64,000 bases of DNA from NCBI GenBank assembly GCA_033725935.1, contig MU867086.1, forward strand, positions 1 through 64,000, in the 5' to 3' direction. A model generated the notes under the pieces. The model was given only the letters and a program-made list of their open reading frames with translations. It did not search any database and was not told the origin of the DNA. The translations under genes were made by a program, and so were the position numbers. Within the stretch, counting starts at the first letter, position 1; each line of letters begins with the position of its first letter. Of the stretch, positions 33,601-45,059 are shown piece by piece. The DNA comes from Cladorrhinum sp. PSN259 (Eukaryota > Ascomycota > Sordariomycetes > Sordariales > Podosporaceae).

Positions 33601-33869
33601 CCTTTTATTGAACACATCATGAACTCAAGGTAGGCTTGGTAGGAATGCCAGCTGGTGTAGAAACGGAAGTCTCCGTTGACCAAATCAACAGGCTGTGAGC
33701 TCAATGACAAAGGCTCCTTCCCCAAAGACTGAGTGACGTAAAGTTGGACGAGTAGAAGACCTTGATGAACTCTCTGGAAGGAACGGATGGGTTCTGTCAC
33801 ATGATGAGCGAGTTAGAGTAGACAATTCAATAGTCAAAAGAATTGTTGATTTTGACTTTTTTCTTTCCC
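30668..33869. other. 3.2-kb region without a recognised gene
   Basis: Nothing identifiable. On the minus strand a GTGCGT..CTAG intron-like segment with a GCTGAC branch lies near 31855-31905, next to a short open frame, so a small gene or non-coding transcript is possible around 31.7-32.2 kb. A 169-codon minus-strand frame (32277-32786) has no recognisable domain. Confidence 0.35.
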
Positions 33870-33946
33870 GACAACGACGAGAACGACAACGACGACGACG
33901 ACAACGACGACGACGACAACAACGGCGGCAATAACAACAACAACTT
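33870..33946. repeat. GAC/AAC trinucleotide microsatellite
   Basis: About 75 bp of imperfect CAACGACGA-type triplets followed by AACAACAAC, about 150 bp upstream of the F-box start codon at 34095. It probably lies in or near the 5' leader. Confidence 0.7.
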
Positions 33947-34094
33947 CGTCGCCCCGGCCTTTTTTTTTTAAAGAAAACAAAAAGAAAAAAGGTTGTTGTT
34001 CGAGCCGCTCCCGTCGCCCTCGCTTCCGGTACGTTAAAACTTATTAATTATTTGACGTCGCAGTCACTGACTTTTATTTTTTTTTCTAGTCAAG

Positions 34095-36837
34095 ATGAGC
34101 AACTCTTCGGCCGCCGCGCCCTCCCCCTCGTCGCCGCCTCGGGCCTCTCCCGCCCTTGCCGCCGCCCTCGCCGCCGCTTCCCTCGCCGGGCTCCCCAGGG
34201 AGCTCCTTCTCCTCCTCGGGGAGGAGCTCCTGGGCTCCCAGGAGCGGTGGCCTTCGGGCTACAAGGCCAGGGTGGCCAACCTTTCGAGGTTGGCAAGAAC
34301 CTCGAAGGGGTTTCTTGCGGGTATGGTTAAGAATTAATTCGCCAAATTATTATTTGCTGGTTATACACCCCTTTGCTTCTCTTTCTTCTCTGACTTCTTT
34401 CTGAGAAGTTGACTGGCAGGAATGGGGTTCCCTGAGCGTTTACGTGACCAGGCTTGAGCTACTCTCAGACTGTTGACGGATCGTCGAGTCTCTTTCAGTT
34501 GCTGTCGCATAACAGACAAGTATCTTCGCAAGCCTGTCTTTTGTCGTCAGTAGACTGTCGAGTCTTTGATAGTGGCAGTCATGATGGCAGACTGAAACAA
34601 GACCGAAACGGCTTGCCGAAGCCTTTTTCAGCCTGCAACAGTCTGTTGGTTGTCTCTCCACCTGTTGGCAAAGTGTTCAGGCGTTCTCAGGTTGTGCGGA
34701 GGTAGACGGTCAAGTTTCTCTAAGCCTGTTCACCTCTTGGTAACCGACCACACAGTTTCTTGGCGGTTTATCGATGGCACGTTGAAACAGCCCGCGAGTC
34801 TCTTCCAGACTTTACCAACTGGTAGGGTGGCTATTTGTTCTCACCAACCCATTATCAGCCTGTTTGCGACCTGTTTAGTCTCCCTCAGCTCTGACAGACT
34901 GTTGAGTGTCTCTCAAATTGTCAACAGACTGTGGAAGACCATTGATCTCAACTGGCTGATGACAGGTTAATGAAAGCGTTATGGTTAGACCCTTCCAGTT
35001 TGTCAGTCTCATCGTACTCTACGGTACATTCCGGAACGGCCGACGTGACTAATGGTTTTATCTGATGTCGGGTGGCACTTTCGAATGATCAGAAGGCTAT
35101 CTTCAGATGGAATGAATCCAGTCTGTTTGCACATCTCATGATTGCATAATCGCTCAGGGGTCCCATTTCGCAGCTATGAATTCTTCTCTTCCCCTCAGCT
35201 TTCTCCACATTTCGTTTAATTTTTCAACTAGCTAATGTTAAGCAGTGTTGCAGCCGCTCCTGTACCGACACGTGTGTGTCACCCACTGGGCCGACCAGCC
35301 CGCCACCGGCCCCCAGCGGCACGACGAGGGCACCAACGGCTTCTCCCTCCTCCGCGCCATCCACGAGAAGCCAGAGTTAGGCGATCTCGTCCAAGAGATC
35401 ACCCTCCTCCTCCACAACCCCATCTCCTTCCGCGCCGTCATCAACTCCCGACTGGGCGAGGAAGGCGCTAGCTTCTGCCAGTCGCTCCTCAGGAGCATGG
35501 CCCTCGGCGGCGACAGTTCCGTGGTGGCACCTCTTGACGGCTTCCAGTGGGGAGAGAGCTCCTATGCCATGATACTCATCGTCGGCATGTGCCCAAAGGC
35601 ACACAAGATTAACGTCCTCAACCGCCTGAGGGGGGACTGGTTCTCCAACGAGCCTCTTGTGGTGCCCAGAGATCACGACGGGGTTCGCTCCCTTCACATT
35701 TCCGGGGCAACCCTCAACATGTTGTCCAACTTTCTCCGTCCTCTCCGCCAGCTCCAGACGCTGGATATCAAGATCGCCGAGAACCGCCTGGCCAGGAGCA
35801 TCATGCTCACCAACCTCACCAAGATCAGGATCACCCTAGGACAGCTCGACGCCAAAGGCCTCCACCGCATCGTCTGCCACGCTCCCGCCATCAAGCACTT
35901 TGAGTATTACGTGCAACAGAATCCCATCCCCGCCTCAAAGGTCATCAAGTGCCTCGAGCATGTCGCCCCCAACCTCCAAGTCCTCGGCATCTCCGGAATT
36001 CCCCCTAACTTCTGGCACGATCCCGCCCGTCCCGGATTCGATCTGTGGACCATGGAGCCTTTCCCCATCCCGCACGACGTCTGTGAGAAATCCATCACTT
36101 CGAGATTCCCTAATCTGCGCTGCCTGGCAATTCACTACCGCCACTTCAACCCCTACTACCAGCTCGATCGCAGCATAGCCACCAACCTTGTCTGGGCACT
36201 CCCAAAGCTGCAGACGCTCATGTTCATCCTGCTCAACAGCCCTGAACGAGTATCAGAGGTCCCTGTGTCTTTTATGGACACAGATGAAGACGATTCTGCC
36301 AACCTTGCGTCATTTGATCTCAGCGAGGACTCTGAAACTGAACCGGATGACTCGGAACCAAGGACGGAAGATGAGTTTGTAGGTGACAACGAGGATGATG
36401 GGCCGCCGCATTTCGAGCATATGTGGGATACTCTGGACTTTTTGGATGTTGATGACGACGATGACAATCACAATAACCATAACGATGAAGACGACGGCGA
36501 CGAAGAGGACGATGATGATGAATCCTCCGACGACGGCACCACCGTCCAACTCTACCCAGCCCAAGCAATCGCCCAAGACCTCAAGAACTTCGCCCGCGCC
36601 GCCTCAACCAACTACCCCTTCAACGGCTTCCACACCATCAGAGAAATCGTCCTCCTTTGCGGCCAGACGGAGCGCAGTTCTGAGGCAGAGCAGCAGCCTT
36701 ACTACGATTTCGCTGCTGAGATCTGGGCACACCTGTCCGAAGACTTCATTGAGCTGACCAACAAGACTCCGATCAACCTGCAATTTGTCATGGAGTTTAA
36801 GGAGGGTGGTGCGCCGCCTGGTTGGGAGAAGAATTAA
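34095..36837 (+). CDS. F-box protein with acidic insert and an unusually long intron
   Basis: Exon 1 (34095-34320) carries the F-box core ('LAGLPRELLLLLGEELLGS' ... 'ANLSRLARTSKGFL'). Exon 2 (35246-36837) starts with the usual continuation 'VLQPLLYRHV'. The split Val codon joins G at 34320 to TG at 35246, so the frame is exact and the protein is about 605 aa. The intron (34321-35245, GTATGG..CTAATGTTAAGCAG) is 925 bp, over ten times the local norm. Leucine-rich segments follow, then a very acidic tract near residues 415-495 with an Asp/Asn/His run. A 5'-UTR intron (34029-34089, GTACGT..CTAG) is likely. Expected role: SCF substrate adaptor, substrate unknown. Confidence 0.75.
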
Positions 36838-38378
36838 AGGCTTTTGATTGTGTTGCATGTGCTCACTTCACTGCTTACTGCTTACTGCGCGTTGATATGT
36901 TTGATGGAGAGAAACGGGTTTCTTTTTTACTTGGTGGGTGTTTGAAATGGAAGGACTGGTTGGAAAAAAAGGATGGAAAGATGGGTAGACGATGAGATGT
37001 GCACATTTTCTACCCTTCGGCAACGGACCAAGAACCAGGCTTCGCGACGTCTTTCAGCAACCCCTTGCCGGTGTCACCCGTCAACGACGAAGCCCATGAG
37101 GTACTGGCTCCCGCCGTAGCAGCAGGGCGGATTCGCCTCAACGCTCCTCACGAACAACTTGGAACTTTCCGGCTACTTTTCATCGGTAATGAACATACCC
37201 TTCCCATTCTGCCACCACATCCGTTATCAGCACCTCACCCCGGAACTTACAAAGACACATCATCTGTCATCCTGCGAGCGACGCCCCGATTTTTTTGGGT
37301 TTTGTCTATGTTTTCTTTTTCTTCCGGTTATGCCCGGTAACGCTCTGTTTAAACAAGAATGTTTTTTGCTTTTTTTGTTTTTTTTTTAAACTTCACGTCA
37401 CCGTCTCTGCCTAGTTGTGGTGCAGTTAACATGGATACGGGGCCGGTTGAGTTTTGTCTTCGGGGTTTTTATTATTTTATTTTTCCTCACCAAAAGAAGC
37501 TAGGGCCGTATAATTTGTCCCCATCTTTGTCGGTTTTGTATGGAGTATTTGTAAGGGCTAGGACGAGCCAGAAAGCAGGAAAGCAAGAGAGATAAGGGGT
37601 AATCGTATGTGTTTTAAGGTTTCTTTCTTTCTTTCTTTATTTTCTTTGTGTCACGAGCTTAATATATTAAAGTTAAACTATACATGCACGGTATGACAAA
37701 AAGTGTGGTTATGGTTGTGGATGAAGTAAAAATAAAGTGTGTTGCAATGTGGATATCGGGAATCAGTGAAAACGTGCTTGGATGTTGTGGATGGATATTG
37801 CCACTTGCCAGATGCTTGTTGGCTGCTGCGTGTTCCTGGATTTGGTTGAATATCCGGTAATGAACAAGTGGTAAGTGGCTTGAAAATACATGTAAATTTA
37901 CCCAATATTACCAAATATCTTGAAGGTGTTTACATTTAATACTGTAAATGACAGTTTTATTTACCGTAACTCGTAACGACCATCAAAAATACCATGCCTA
38001 TTCCCGAATCCCTGTCAGCTGGGTGACAACCCCCGTTCTCCGAACCCACAAATGGAATGGTCGGCGTTCCAGGCGGAACGCCAAGCAACTGAAACTTTTT
38101 TTTGGGCAGTCCACAAAACTGTGTTTTTTTCCCTTTTCTCACCCTCACCCTGGCTCTCTTTTTTTCCTTTTGGGCGCGTTGTCTTTTTTGGTTTTAGATT
38201 TCTCTCAGCAGCGCTTCGTCGCGCGCATTCATTCTTTTCTCCTCCCTGTCCCATTCCTTTCTTCCACTTTTTCTTATCTTTTGTCTCCATTTCTTTTATT
38301 TTGAACTCCATTTTCCTCTTCGCCCCCCTGTCGTCGATCCCTGGAATTCCCACTTCGCGCGCGTTGCAACAGCACAAC
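36838..38378. other. Intergenic, T-rich promoter side for the next F-box gene
   Basis: No gene recognised. Long T and CT runs occupy 37360-37390 and 38095-38345, typical of fungal promoter/leader DNA. Confidence 0.4.
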
Positions 38379-40223
38379 ATGGATCTTCTCAATGAAGCGG
38401 TCTCGATATATCGGTCCCTCGGAAAGGAAGGGTTGGTGATGCCAGAGACGAATCCCGATGTTGCCGATCACGCCACCGCGGCGCATCCTTTGTTTGGGTT
38501 CGAGGGCTTCAGTCGTCTTCCTGCGGAATTGGTGGTGTCAATCCTGGCCAGTTGCGATAATATAAACGACGTTGTCGCCCTTGTGTCTACTTCCAAGTCG
38601 ATACGCGAGATTTATGTGAGGAATGCCGCGCAGGTGATTTGGCCGGTCGCTCTCTGTTCTTTCATGGTACGACACCCCTTAATCCCCGTACTGAATGCTG
38701 CCCGACCAGTTTACTAATAACAACAACAGGCATTCGATCTCGCAGTGTTGGCCGCCAGGGTGACGAGGAAGGCCAGCGATGCTTACAACGCCGGTCGGCT
38801 TCCTCACCCCAAGGACCTTTTCCCCATCGACAAGCTGAGCCCCTTCAGGAGAGCGCCCACTGTCTCTGAACTCAAGGAGGCATTTTCTCTGGACCATTTC
38901 GCTCGATGCTTCTTCAATATCCTGGACTCGAACAGCCGCGAACAGCTCGATCTGGACACTGATGCAGCCAGAGGTTGGGATAAAGTCTGGGCCAAGACCC
39001 TGCGCTACCGAAACCCCGGTCCCTGGTTCTCTCTTCTCAAGCGCCTCGCCAAGGAACGAATCACCAGATCCCTCTACAGGGTCGTCATATGGGGAGCAGT
39101 CATGTCGCGTGCCTATCAGGCGCCACTCTTTGATGCGGCAGGGAGCGGACTCGAAGACTTGGTTGACACATGGACGTATTCTCTCTCTGGAGACGCCAAG
39201 CTGCAATGGGACGGTGTGATTAGGAAGAGCGTTCAGCTCTCTGCTGAACACCATCAACATCTCTTGAAGTATCCCGTGTACCGCTTCAACACCCGGACTG
39301 CGCCATATACCAGAGACGAGACCGCAGAGTTCTCAAGCTTTATGGATTGGCTCCTGGAAGACACGAGCGAGACCCAAGAAAAGGAGCGTCTGATGCAGCG
39401 TACTGAGCATAAGAGCATTTCCGAGAGGACGCACGCGCTCCCTGTGGAGGAGCAAGTGGCCCAGATTGCTTGGGTGTCTCAGGTGTTGAAGAACATCATT
39501 GTGGATGCCAAGGGACGACTTCGAGCGCGTTTCGACACCCCTCTGCCATTTATTCACTCCCCCGAGGGATTCGAAGACAAGCTTGCCGAGGTTCCCCAAG
39601 TCCGAAAGCTGACCCTCATTCTCCCTGGTGTTTACCAGCCAGAGGAGATCACGATGCCAGCACAAGTTGGAAATATGATTGAGATTCCCTCTCTCGAAGT
39701 CGCCAGCGCCGGTTTTAAGGGAGTCAAGAAGTACACCAGGTTGTTGTTCGTTTCTGAGCCGACCAGCAAGATTCCCTGTGGTGTTGCCCAGCACGCGGAT
39801 TGCCAGAGCAGGTACATTGCGTTCCCCAGTCTTTTGGCCCGCGCCAGTGATCCTCTCCCGACCAGTCCGATTCCGAAACGGGATACTGGAAAGAAGCTCA
39901 ACGTGGAGCATCGACCTTTGGCCTATCTCCTGCAGAAGCACTTCAGCCACCGGGCTCCCGCCAGGTTCCTCGAGAACATCACAACCAACTTGACCAGCTT
40001 GGGAGAAAACTTGCAGAGCGATACTCTTTACGCGGGAGTGAGGTGGTACAAGCCACCCCGACCTATCAGGCAAGCGCCGGAGGAGACAGAGGAGACGACA
40101 GAAGAAATGGAAGAAATAGAGGAGGTAGAGGAAGAAGAGACAAAAGAGATGGAAGTAACTTTGGAAAAGATGGAGTTTTGCGAGGAGTGCGAGGCTACAG
40201 ACTCGGAATGCGAGCATGATTGA
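38379..40223 (+). CDS. F-box protein with acidic C-terminal tail
   Basis: Exons 38379-38666 and 38730-40223 give about 593 aa. The 63-bp intron starts GTACGA, has a TTACTAATA branch and ends CAACAG, in phase. The F-box lies at about residues 45-85 ('FSRLPAELVVSILASCDNI' ... 'VALVSTSKSIREIYVRN'). The middle lacks an obvious named domain. The last 50 residues are Glu-rich and end in a Cys-containing 'CEECEATDSECEHD'. Probable SCF adaptor. It is about 1.5 kb downstream of another F-box gene on the same strand but shares little sequence beyond the F-box, so it is not a recent tandem copy. Confidence 0.75.
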
Positions 40224-40730
40224 CTTTTAGACGGTTATAGATGATGAAGACATTAGAGCAGCAGAAGACTTCAGACTCACGATAGATACACATAAAGGAT
40301 TGGGAATCTTTTACCTACATAGATAGATACTATAGACGAGGGGGTTACAGTACCTAGATATAGAGTCATTTTTTATATATATACATTTTATGCTTCTGGT
40401 CATAGATTGCGCATCGTACTAGCTATTCTGGCCGGATATTCTCAATGTAATAAGCCTATGTGTAACAAGTAGTTTCCTTGATATAAACTTGGAACTTTGT
40501 TCCTCTGGGTTTGGTTTTGTTTCTCATTTACAGCTCGCAAAACAGCAACTGATTATCACTACCGTCCTCATCATAGAAACAAAAGAATCTACTGGTGCAA
40601 GTTCAAAAGCACCACAGAGTCCGAGAGATTATCACAGTCTTATACACAAATCGAAATAGTACCAAAAACACCTTTCCACCGTGGCATACGCATTTCACAA
40701 AAATAAAATTACAGAGGGATAGTTGGAGAA
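40224..40730. other. Intergenic, AT-rich
   Basis: 3' flank of the F-box gene, with a TATATATATACATTTTATG stretch near 40375. No gene recognised. Confidence 0.4.
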
Positions 40731-41168
40731 GTGTGCACCCACAAAACCTACTACTGGCACTACCCCTCATGCCACAAAACAATCCTCAACCCCAACACCA
40801 AGAACCCAAACTCACAGAAGGGGTGGAGCGGTGCAGGGCTTACCTCGATTATGGAGTCTGCGCGGGGAGGTACGTCTCGCCTGTTGCTTGGCGGATTTTG
40901 GTTTACGAAGACGGATGGTTTGTGTGATTGTCCTGCTTCTACTGGAACTGACGTGAACTCTGCTGTCGGAAGGGGTGGCGGTAGTGGTGGTGATGCTAGA
41001 ATAGACGGCGACGGCGGTACAGAAGACGGAGGCGGTGCTGCTTCAACTGAGGTGGCTGCTGGTGCCAGTGACGCTGGAAATAAACATCAAGCTGCTTCAA
41101 CTGGCGCCGCTGCTAGTGTACGCGATGATGCAGTACATGTAGACGGAGGTACTCGTGGGTGGTGGTAG
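40731..41168 (+). pseudogene. Broken tandem copy of the Cys-rich gene at 41543
   Basis: Aligns by eye with the next gene over its first about 70 codons: 'YYWHYPSCHKTIL' matches 'FHWRCRKCRSNII', 'VERCRAYLDYGVC' matches 'VARCKDFIMTGSC', and 'LCDCPASTGTD' matches 'VWCTPPPAAGTD'. The start codon is GTG where the intact copy has ATG. The middle block lies in a different frame, so two compensating indels are needed (near 40835 in a G-run, and near 40890). The C-terminal part is Gly/Ala/Asp-rich. It is non-functional or strongly diverged. Confidence 0.6.
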
Positions 41169-41542
41169 GACAGACTGACAGGGAGATAGTGGCAAGATTC
41201 TGGAACTTAGAAGCGATGGTGCGATATTCATTGCAATGATATCGGCTGGTCATCTCGAGTACGGAATACAACCACTAATGAGTCACTACTAATATCTATA
41301 GGATACCGATTTAGCTTCAGACATACCTAGCTTTATGAAGTCATTACATTTTTCCGTAGTCGTAAGGTTACCCAATGCGCACAATGTTCCGATCCGATTC
41401 CCAACCTTCTTTTACTGTGCATTATAAAACGAAGCAGCTGGCCAGCATTAACATTCAATAACAAAGATTTCTCATTTCTAATTAGGATATTACAAATACA
41501 CACATACTTGAAATAAATACCCCCATCGAGAACAACCTCCAA
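41169..41542. other. Spacer between the two Cys-rich copies
   Basis: No gene recognised. It provides the promoter and leader of the intact copy. Confidence 0.4.
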
Positions 41543-42034
41543 ATGCGCACACGACGAAACTTCCACTGGCGTTGCCGCAAATGCCGCAGCAACATCATCG
41601 AGGCTGCCACCGGAAATCCCAAATACCACGAAGACGTAGCTCGATGCAAAGACTTCATCATGACCGGTTCCTGTCCCGAGATGTTCGTGGCATGGGTTCC
41701 CGGCGATCTCTTCGTCTCGGAGAGTGACTGCGTGTGGTGTACTCCGCCGCCCGCTGCGGGAACGGATGCGGCCTCTGTCAGTGGCAGTGGCAGTGGCAGT
41801 GGTGAAGTCTATGGAAGTGCTGCTAGTGACGCATTTTATGGAGATGCTGCCAGTGATTTTGGGACGCCTCCAAGTGCTGGTGGTTCAGTATGCCAAAGCC
41901 ACAGTGCTGGCGGTGGGACAGCCCCCAGTGATAGTAGTGAAGGAAACGGAGGTAATACTCATGGCGGTGGGATATCCCCCAGTGACAGTGGCAGTGGGCG
42001 CAGTTACTGGAGGAAACAGAAATCGTACTGGTGA
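41543..42034 (+). CDS. Small Cys-rich protein with Ser/Gly repeat tail
   Basis: 163 aa, intronless. The N-terminal 70 residues hold six Cys in the order C-x2-C ('WRCRKC'), C ('ARCKDF'), C ('TGSCPEM') and C-x2-C ('SDCVWC'), with conserved Trp and aromatic residues. This could be a small zinc-binding module. The remainder is low complexity (Ser-Gly-Asp, with repeated 'SGSG' and 'ASDA' units) and ends 'YWRKQKSYW'. There is no signal peptide. I do not recognise the family. A degenerate tandem copy lies 370 bp upstream, so the gene duplicates and decays locally. Confidence 0.5.
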   Translation: MRTRRNFHWRCRKCRSNIIEAATGNPKYHEDVARCKDFIMTGSCPEMFVAWVPGDLFVSESDCVWCTPPPAAGTDAASVSGSGSGSGEVYGSAASDAFYGDAASDFGTPPSAGGSVCQSHSAGGGTAPSDSSEGNGGNTHGGGISPSDSGSGRSYWRKQKSYW

Positions 42035-42203
42035 GGGGGCAAAACGTCGCCGTCACTCTGGAGATCAGGACTCATTCGAGGCCTTGAAAAAGGGTTTTTG
42101 CAAGATTTTGGAAAAATTCTTCTTATTAAGTTATAGCGTTATCGGGTATAACCAGAAGAAAAAAAATAAAACCCGAATAATTATAAGATCAATTATACAC
42201 AAC

Positions 42204-42356
42204 ATGGCTCGATTAATAAGGCACAACTCGGTCGTAGGCGCCACGACGACGCCCACAACCAAGATCTCACGATACCTTCAACGGTCGTCAGATGTGGTGA
42301 TAAGGCCAGCTGCCAGGGCATTTGCCCTGGGCGCACATAATCAAGAACCACACTAG
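42204..42356 (+). CDS. 50-codon frame, copy B of the dispersed peptide segment
   Basis: Starts 'MARLIRHNSVVGATTTPT', the same as 28261 except at two residues, with the identical CAATTATACACAAC leader. Here the frame continues through 'ISRYLQRSSDVVIRPAARAF' to a TAG. The N-terminus is basic and amphipathic, possibly organelle-targeting. Three of the six nucleotide differences from copy A over the shared 18 codons are silent. Function unknown; it may be a repeat rather than a gene. Confidence 0.3.
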   Translation: MARLIRHNSVVGATTTPTTKISRYLQRSSDVVIRPAARAFALGAHNQEPH

Positions 42357-43018
42357 GCAACCTTCGCAATCCATCTTCCACCTTAAATACGTCTTTCCAT
42401 CCATCATCTTCCCACCCGTCTTCTTCCCTCAACAAACACACTTGAACCTCCGGGCAAACAAGTCTCGAGAGACCCGTACCAGTAAGTCCTGTGTTCGTGA
42501 GAGGGCTTGTCCCCGTGCCAGCTAACAGAACCCTGCCTTGCAGTCCGAACCCAGCGATCGAACAAGAACTCTCCCATCCCATCCCATCACTGTAGGGCAT
42601 GACCAGCCGGATTCCGACACCGGCTAGCTAATATAATATAATATCGATCGAAAAAACTCACGTCCGCTAACCTTGCGCCTTAAATATACAAAGAAAAACC
42701 CCGGTTCTCAGCTCGTTTCCTCCTCCACCGATTTCTCCCAGACTATATTCGCGACCGTCCAGTCGCGTTGCCGTTTAACAATTTTGATCCCCTTTTCGTT
42801 CGATACCGCGAATCACTTGCGGTTCAGCCTCATGCACCCGTGGCAATAATCCCTGAACGCTTTCAACCTGAATTAATAGATACCGTATCATTATCTCGAC
42901 CTCTTTTCCCAAATCTGCCAAGTCCTCGACATCTTTCATCTAGAGAAGATTCCTTGTGTTTAATCGCCCCTTGGTAAGTCTCATCCGGAAATCCTCACAG
43001 TCATCAAATCGCAAAATA
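42357..43018. other. Intergenic with one intron-like segment
   Basis: A textbook intron signal (GTAAGT at 42482, GCTAAC branch, CCTTGCAG ending at 42542) lies in CT-rich DNA. It hints at a short transcript, perhaps an extension of the 42204 unit, but no coding frame is supported on both sides. Confidence 0.35.
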
Positions 43019-44788
43019 TTAAACCATTCCGTACGGATTCTTCGCCATCCTCGCGGTCCATTTCTGAATAACATCGACGGCCACTTCCTCCGACACCTCG
43101 AACCACTCCTCGTGCTGGACGCGGCAAGGCCCGCACGCGACCCGGACCCGGCAATGCTCTAGCTCCGCGTAGCATAGCGCCTCGGCCCGCCGCGGATAAG
43201 GGAGTAATACCGCATCTTTAGAATCTACCGGATACGCGGCCGCAATCTGCCGGTCGCAAGCCGTCTGCCACTCGATACGCCGCGTAACCACGTCACGAGA
43301 CGTGTATCCAATCTTGACGTACTTGGGATTCTCCCTGACACTATATGCGTATAGGAAGCCCCACTCGACTTCCTGTTCTTCTTTCGTTAGGGGCTCCCGC
43401 CACTTGCTGGTGATGCGCTGGCGAATGGACTCGTAGTCTCTGGGCTCGTCAGACCGGTGGACAATGCGTAGCGGGGACTCGTCGTAGCCGGACGGCGTGG
43501 ACCTGCTACAAATGTCTTGCTCAGACTCCGTGAGCGACTGCAGCGCGGGCGTGGACAACAGTCCCACCGGAGCGGCAGCCCGCGGTAGGTTCCTCGTGAT
43601 GTCGCGGATTTGCGATAGCCACTTTGCCACCCACGCGGCGTCGAGTGTGTTGTGCACCGAGCAGCGCCCAATCAGGTCGAGGAGCTCGAGCAAGACCTGG
43701 AGCTTCTCGTCATCCAGGTTAACGGCGAGCCTCGCAATCTCATCGGCCAAGTTATCGCAGTGGCGCATATTTCTCCCGGCGATACGATTTCGGCACCGCT
43801 TGCCGGTGTTGCCCGCAATGATGGGACATTAAGACGACAAAGGACGCAGCAGCTCCTTTATTTTCATTTGGGCCCCATCAAAGAGATTGGTAGTAGTGAT
43901 TGCTGCGACCGGAGGCTCGCCCGGAAATAGCGCTGACCACTCGCGGGCCCGGTCCTCTGCGTAGACGACCCCTAAGTGGGACTCGCAATGCCATTTCCCC
44001 GCGAGCTTGACCAACTCGGCCCACAAGCCGGGCGATGCACGTGTGAGACCGACTAGCGACTCGAGGATCTTATCGACCGCGGCTTTATGGCTGTCACCTT
44101 TGTAATAGGGCATCGACTTCGCCGCACAGCGAGGCCCCGTCAGCGGGTTAGGGTTCATCTCACACTTCTTCCAGTAGCTGCGGCACGTCCAGCTTCGGAG
44201 GCCGAGAAGCTTTCCGAGCCCACTGGCGGACTTATAGACATCTGTAGCAGTGACAGGAACCTTGTAGATTGGGATGCATGTCATCCAGCGCGCTACCCGA
44301 TCCGCTTTATAGTGTCCCCAGGCGTGATGATAGCAATGCCACTTGCTGGCGACCTCGTCCAGCAGATCCTCAAGATCCGGAGCCGCTAGCTTCAGCGTCG
44401 CTAAGGGCAGTAGCAGCTTATCCATTTCGCCGTCTTTACCTCCTGAACGACTGCGACATGATCCATCGGGATTATCCTTCTTGCCGCTGCCACAGTAACC
44501 GCTGTCGAGTCCCAGGCATTTCCGCAGTTTCCGCATGGCCACGGCCTCTCTTTGCGCCGCTGAGGCAAGGCCTCCCGAGGTGCTCGCTTGGGCCTGATGA
44601 CATGGTGTTGCAGGAGGACTAGGGAGCGCGGGAGCGGGACCGGCTGTCGGGTACTTCGCAGGGGTCGGGGAGCTTGAGGTCGAATAAGGGCTGGTGGCCT
44701 TAGTGGTAGCAACGGCAACGGCCGTCGCGCTGATGACAGGTCGAGCCGGCCCCGGTGTGCGGGCAGGGCTAGTAGGGTACCACGACAT
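43019..44788 (-). pseudogene. T5orf172 (GIY-YIG-like) domain protein, one internal stop
   Basis: A single minus-strand frame spans 590 codons from ATG 44788 to TAG 43019, interrupted only by a TAA at 43829-43831. Both sides of the stop are in the same frame and belong together. The first part has a Pro/Ser/Ala-rich N-terminus, then two related repeats (each with 'KWHC..H' and a Trp-rich end: 'VASKWHCYHHAWGHYKADRV' and 'LAGKWHCESHLGVVYAEDRA'), with a third degenerate repeat after the stop. The C-terminal domain 'WGFLYAYSVRENPKYVKIGY' ... 'AEALCYAELEH' is the T5orf172/DUF1766 type found in fungal Mug113-like proteins, related to GIY-YIG nucleases. A single CAA-to-TAA change could explain the break. 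Two shorter genes, or readthrough, are less likely alternatives. Confidence 0.7.
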
Positions 44789-44973
44789 TTGCGGCTTAAC
44801 TTAGCCTCTCGACCTGGCTCAATGCTGCCTCGGGCTGACTTCGCCGCTAATATATAGAAAATAATGATTTGGTATCGATAATAATTCTCTTGGACAGGTT
44901 AGACCAAGAGAGAAAATCTTGATCAAAGATAAGAAATCCTGGGGACACGGACTAATTAGAGTAATTCAGTGGG

Positions 44974-45053
44974 ACGGGCTGACGGGAGCTCAAGGGGGGA
45001 ACGGGCTGACGGGACTCAAGGGGGGAACGGGCTGACGGGAACTCAAGGGGGGA
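44974..45053. repeat. Three tandem units of about 27 bp
   Basis: Three copies of ACGGGCTGACGGGAACTCAA plus a G-run, differing by single bases, lie upstream of the T5orf172 gene and next to a degenerate LTR. Confidence 0.8.
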
Positions 45054-45059
45054 CGAAGA

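Noticed and set aside
35235..36800. Long overlapping frames on both strands of the F-box exon as separate genes
   Set aside because: Shadow frames of a GC-rich coding exon with skewed codon use; the sense frame joins the F-box exon exactly.
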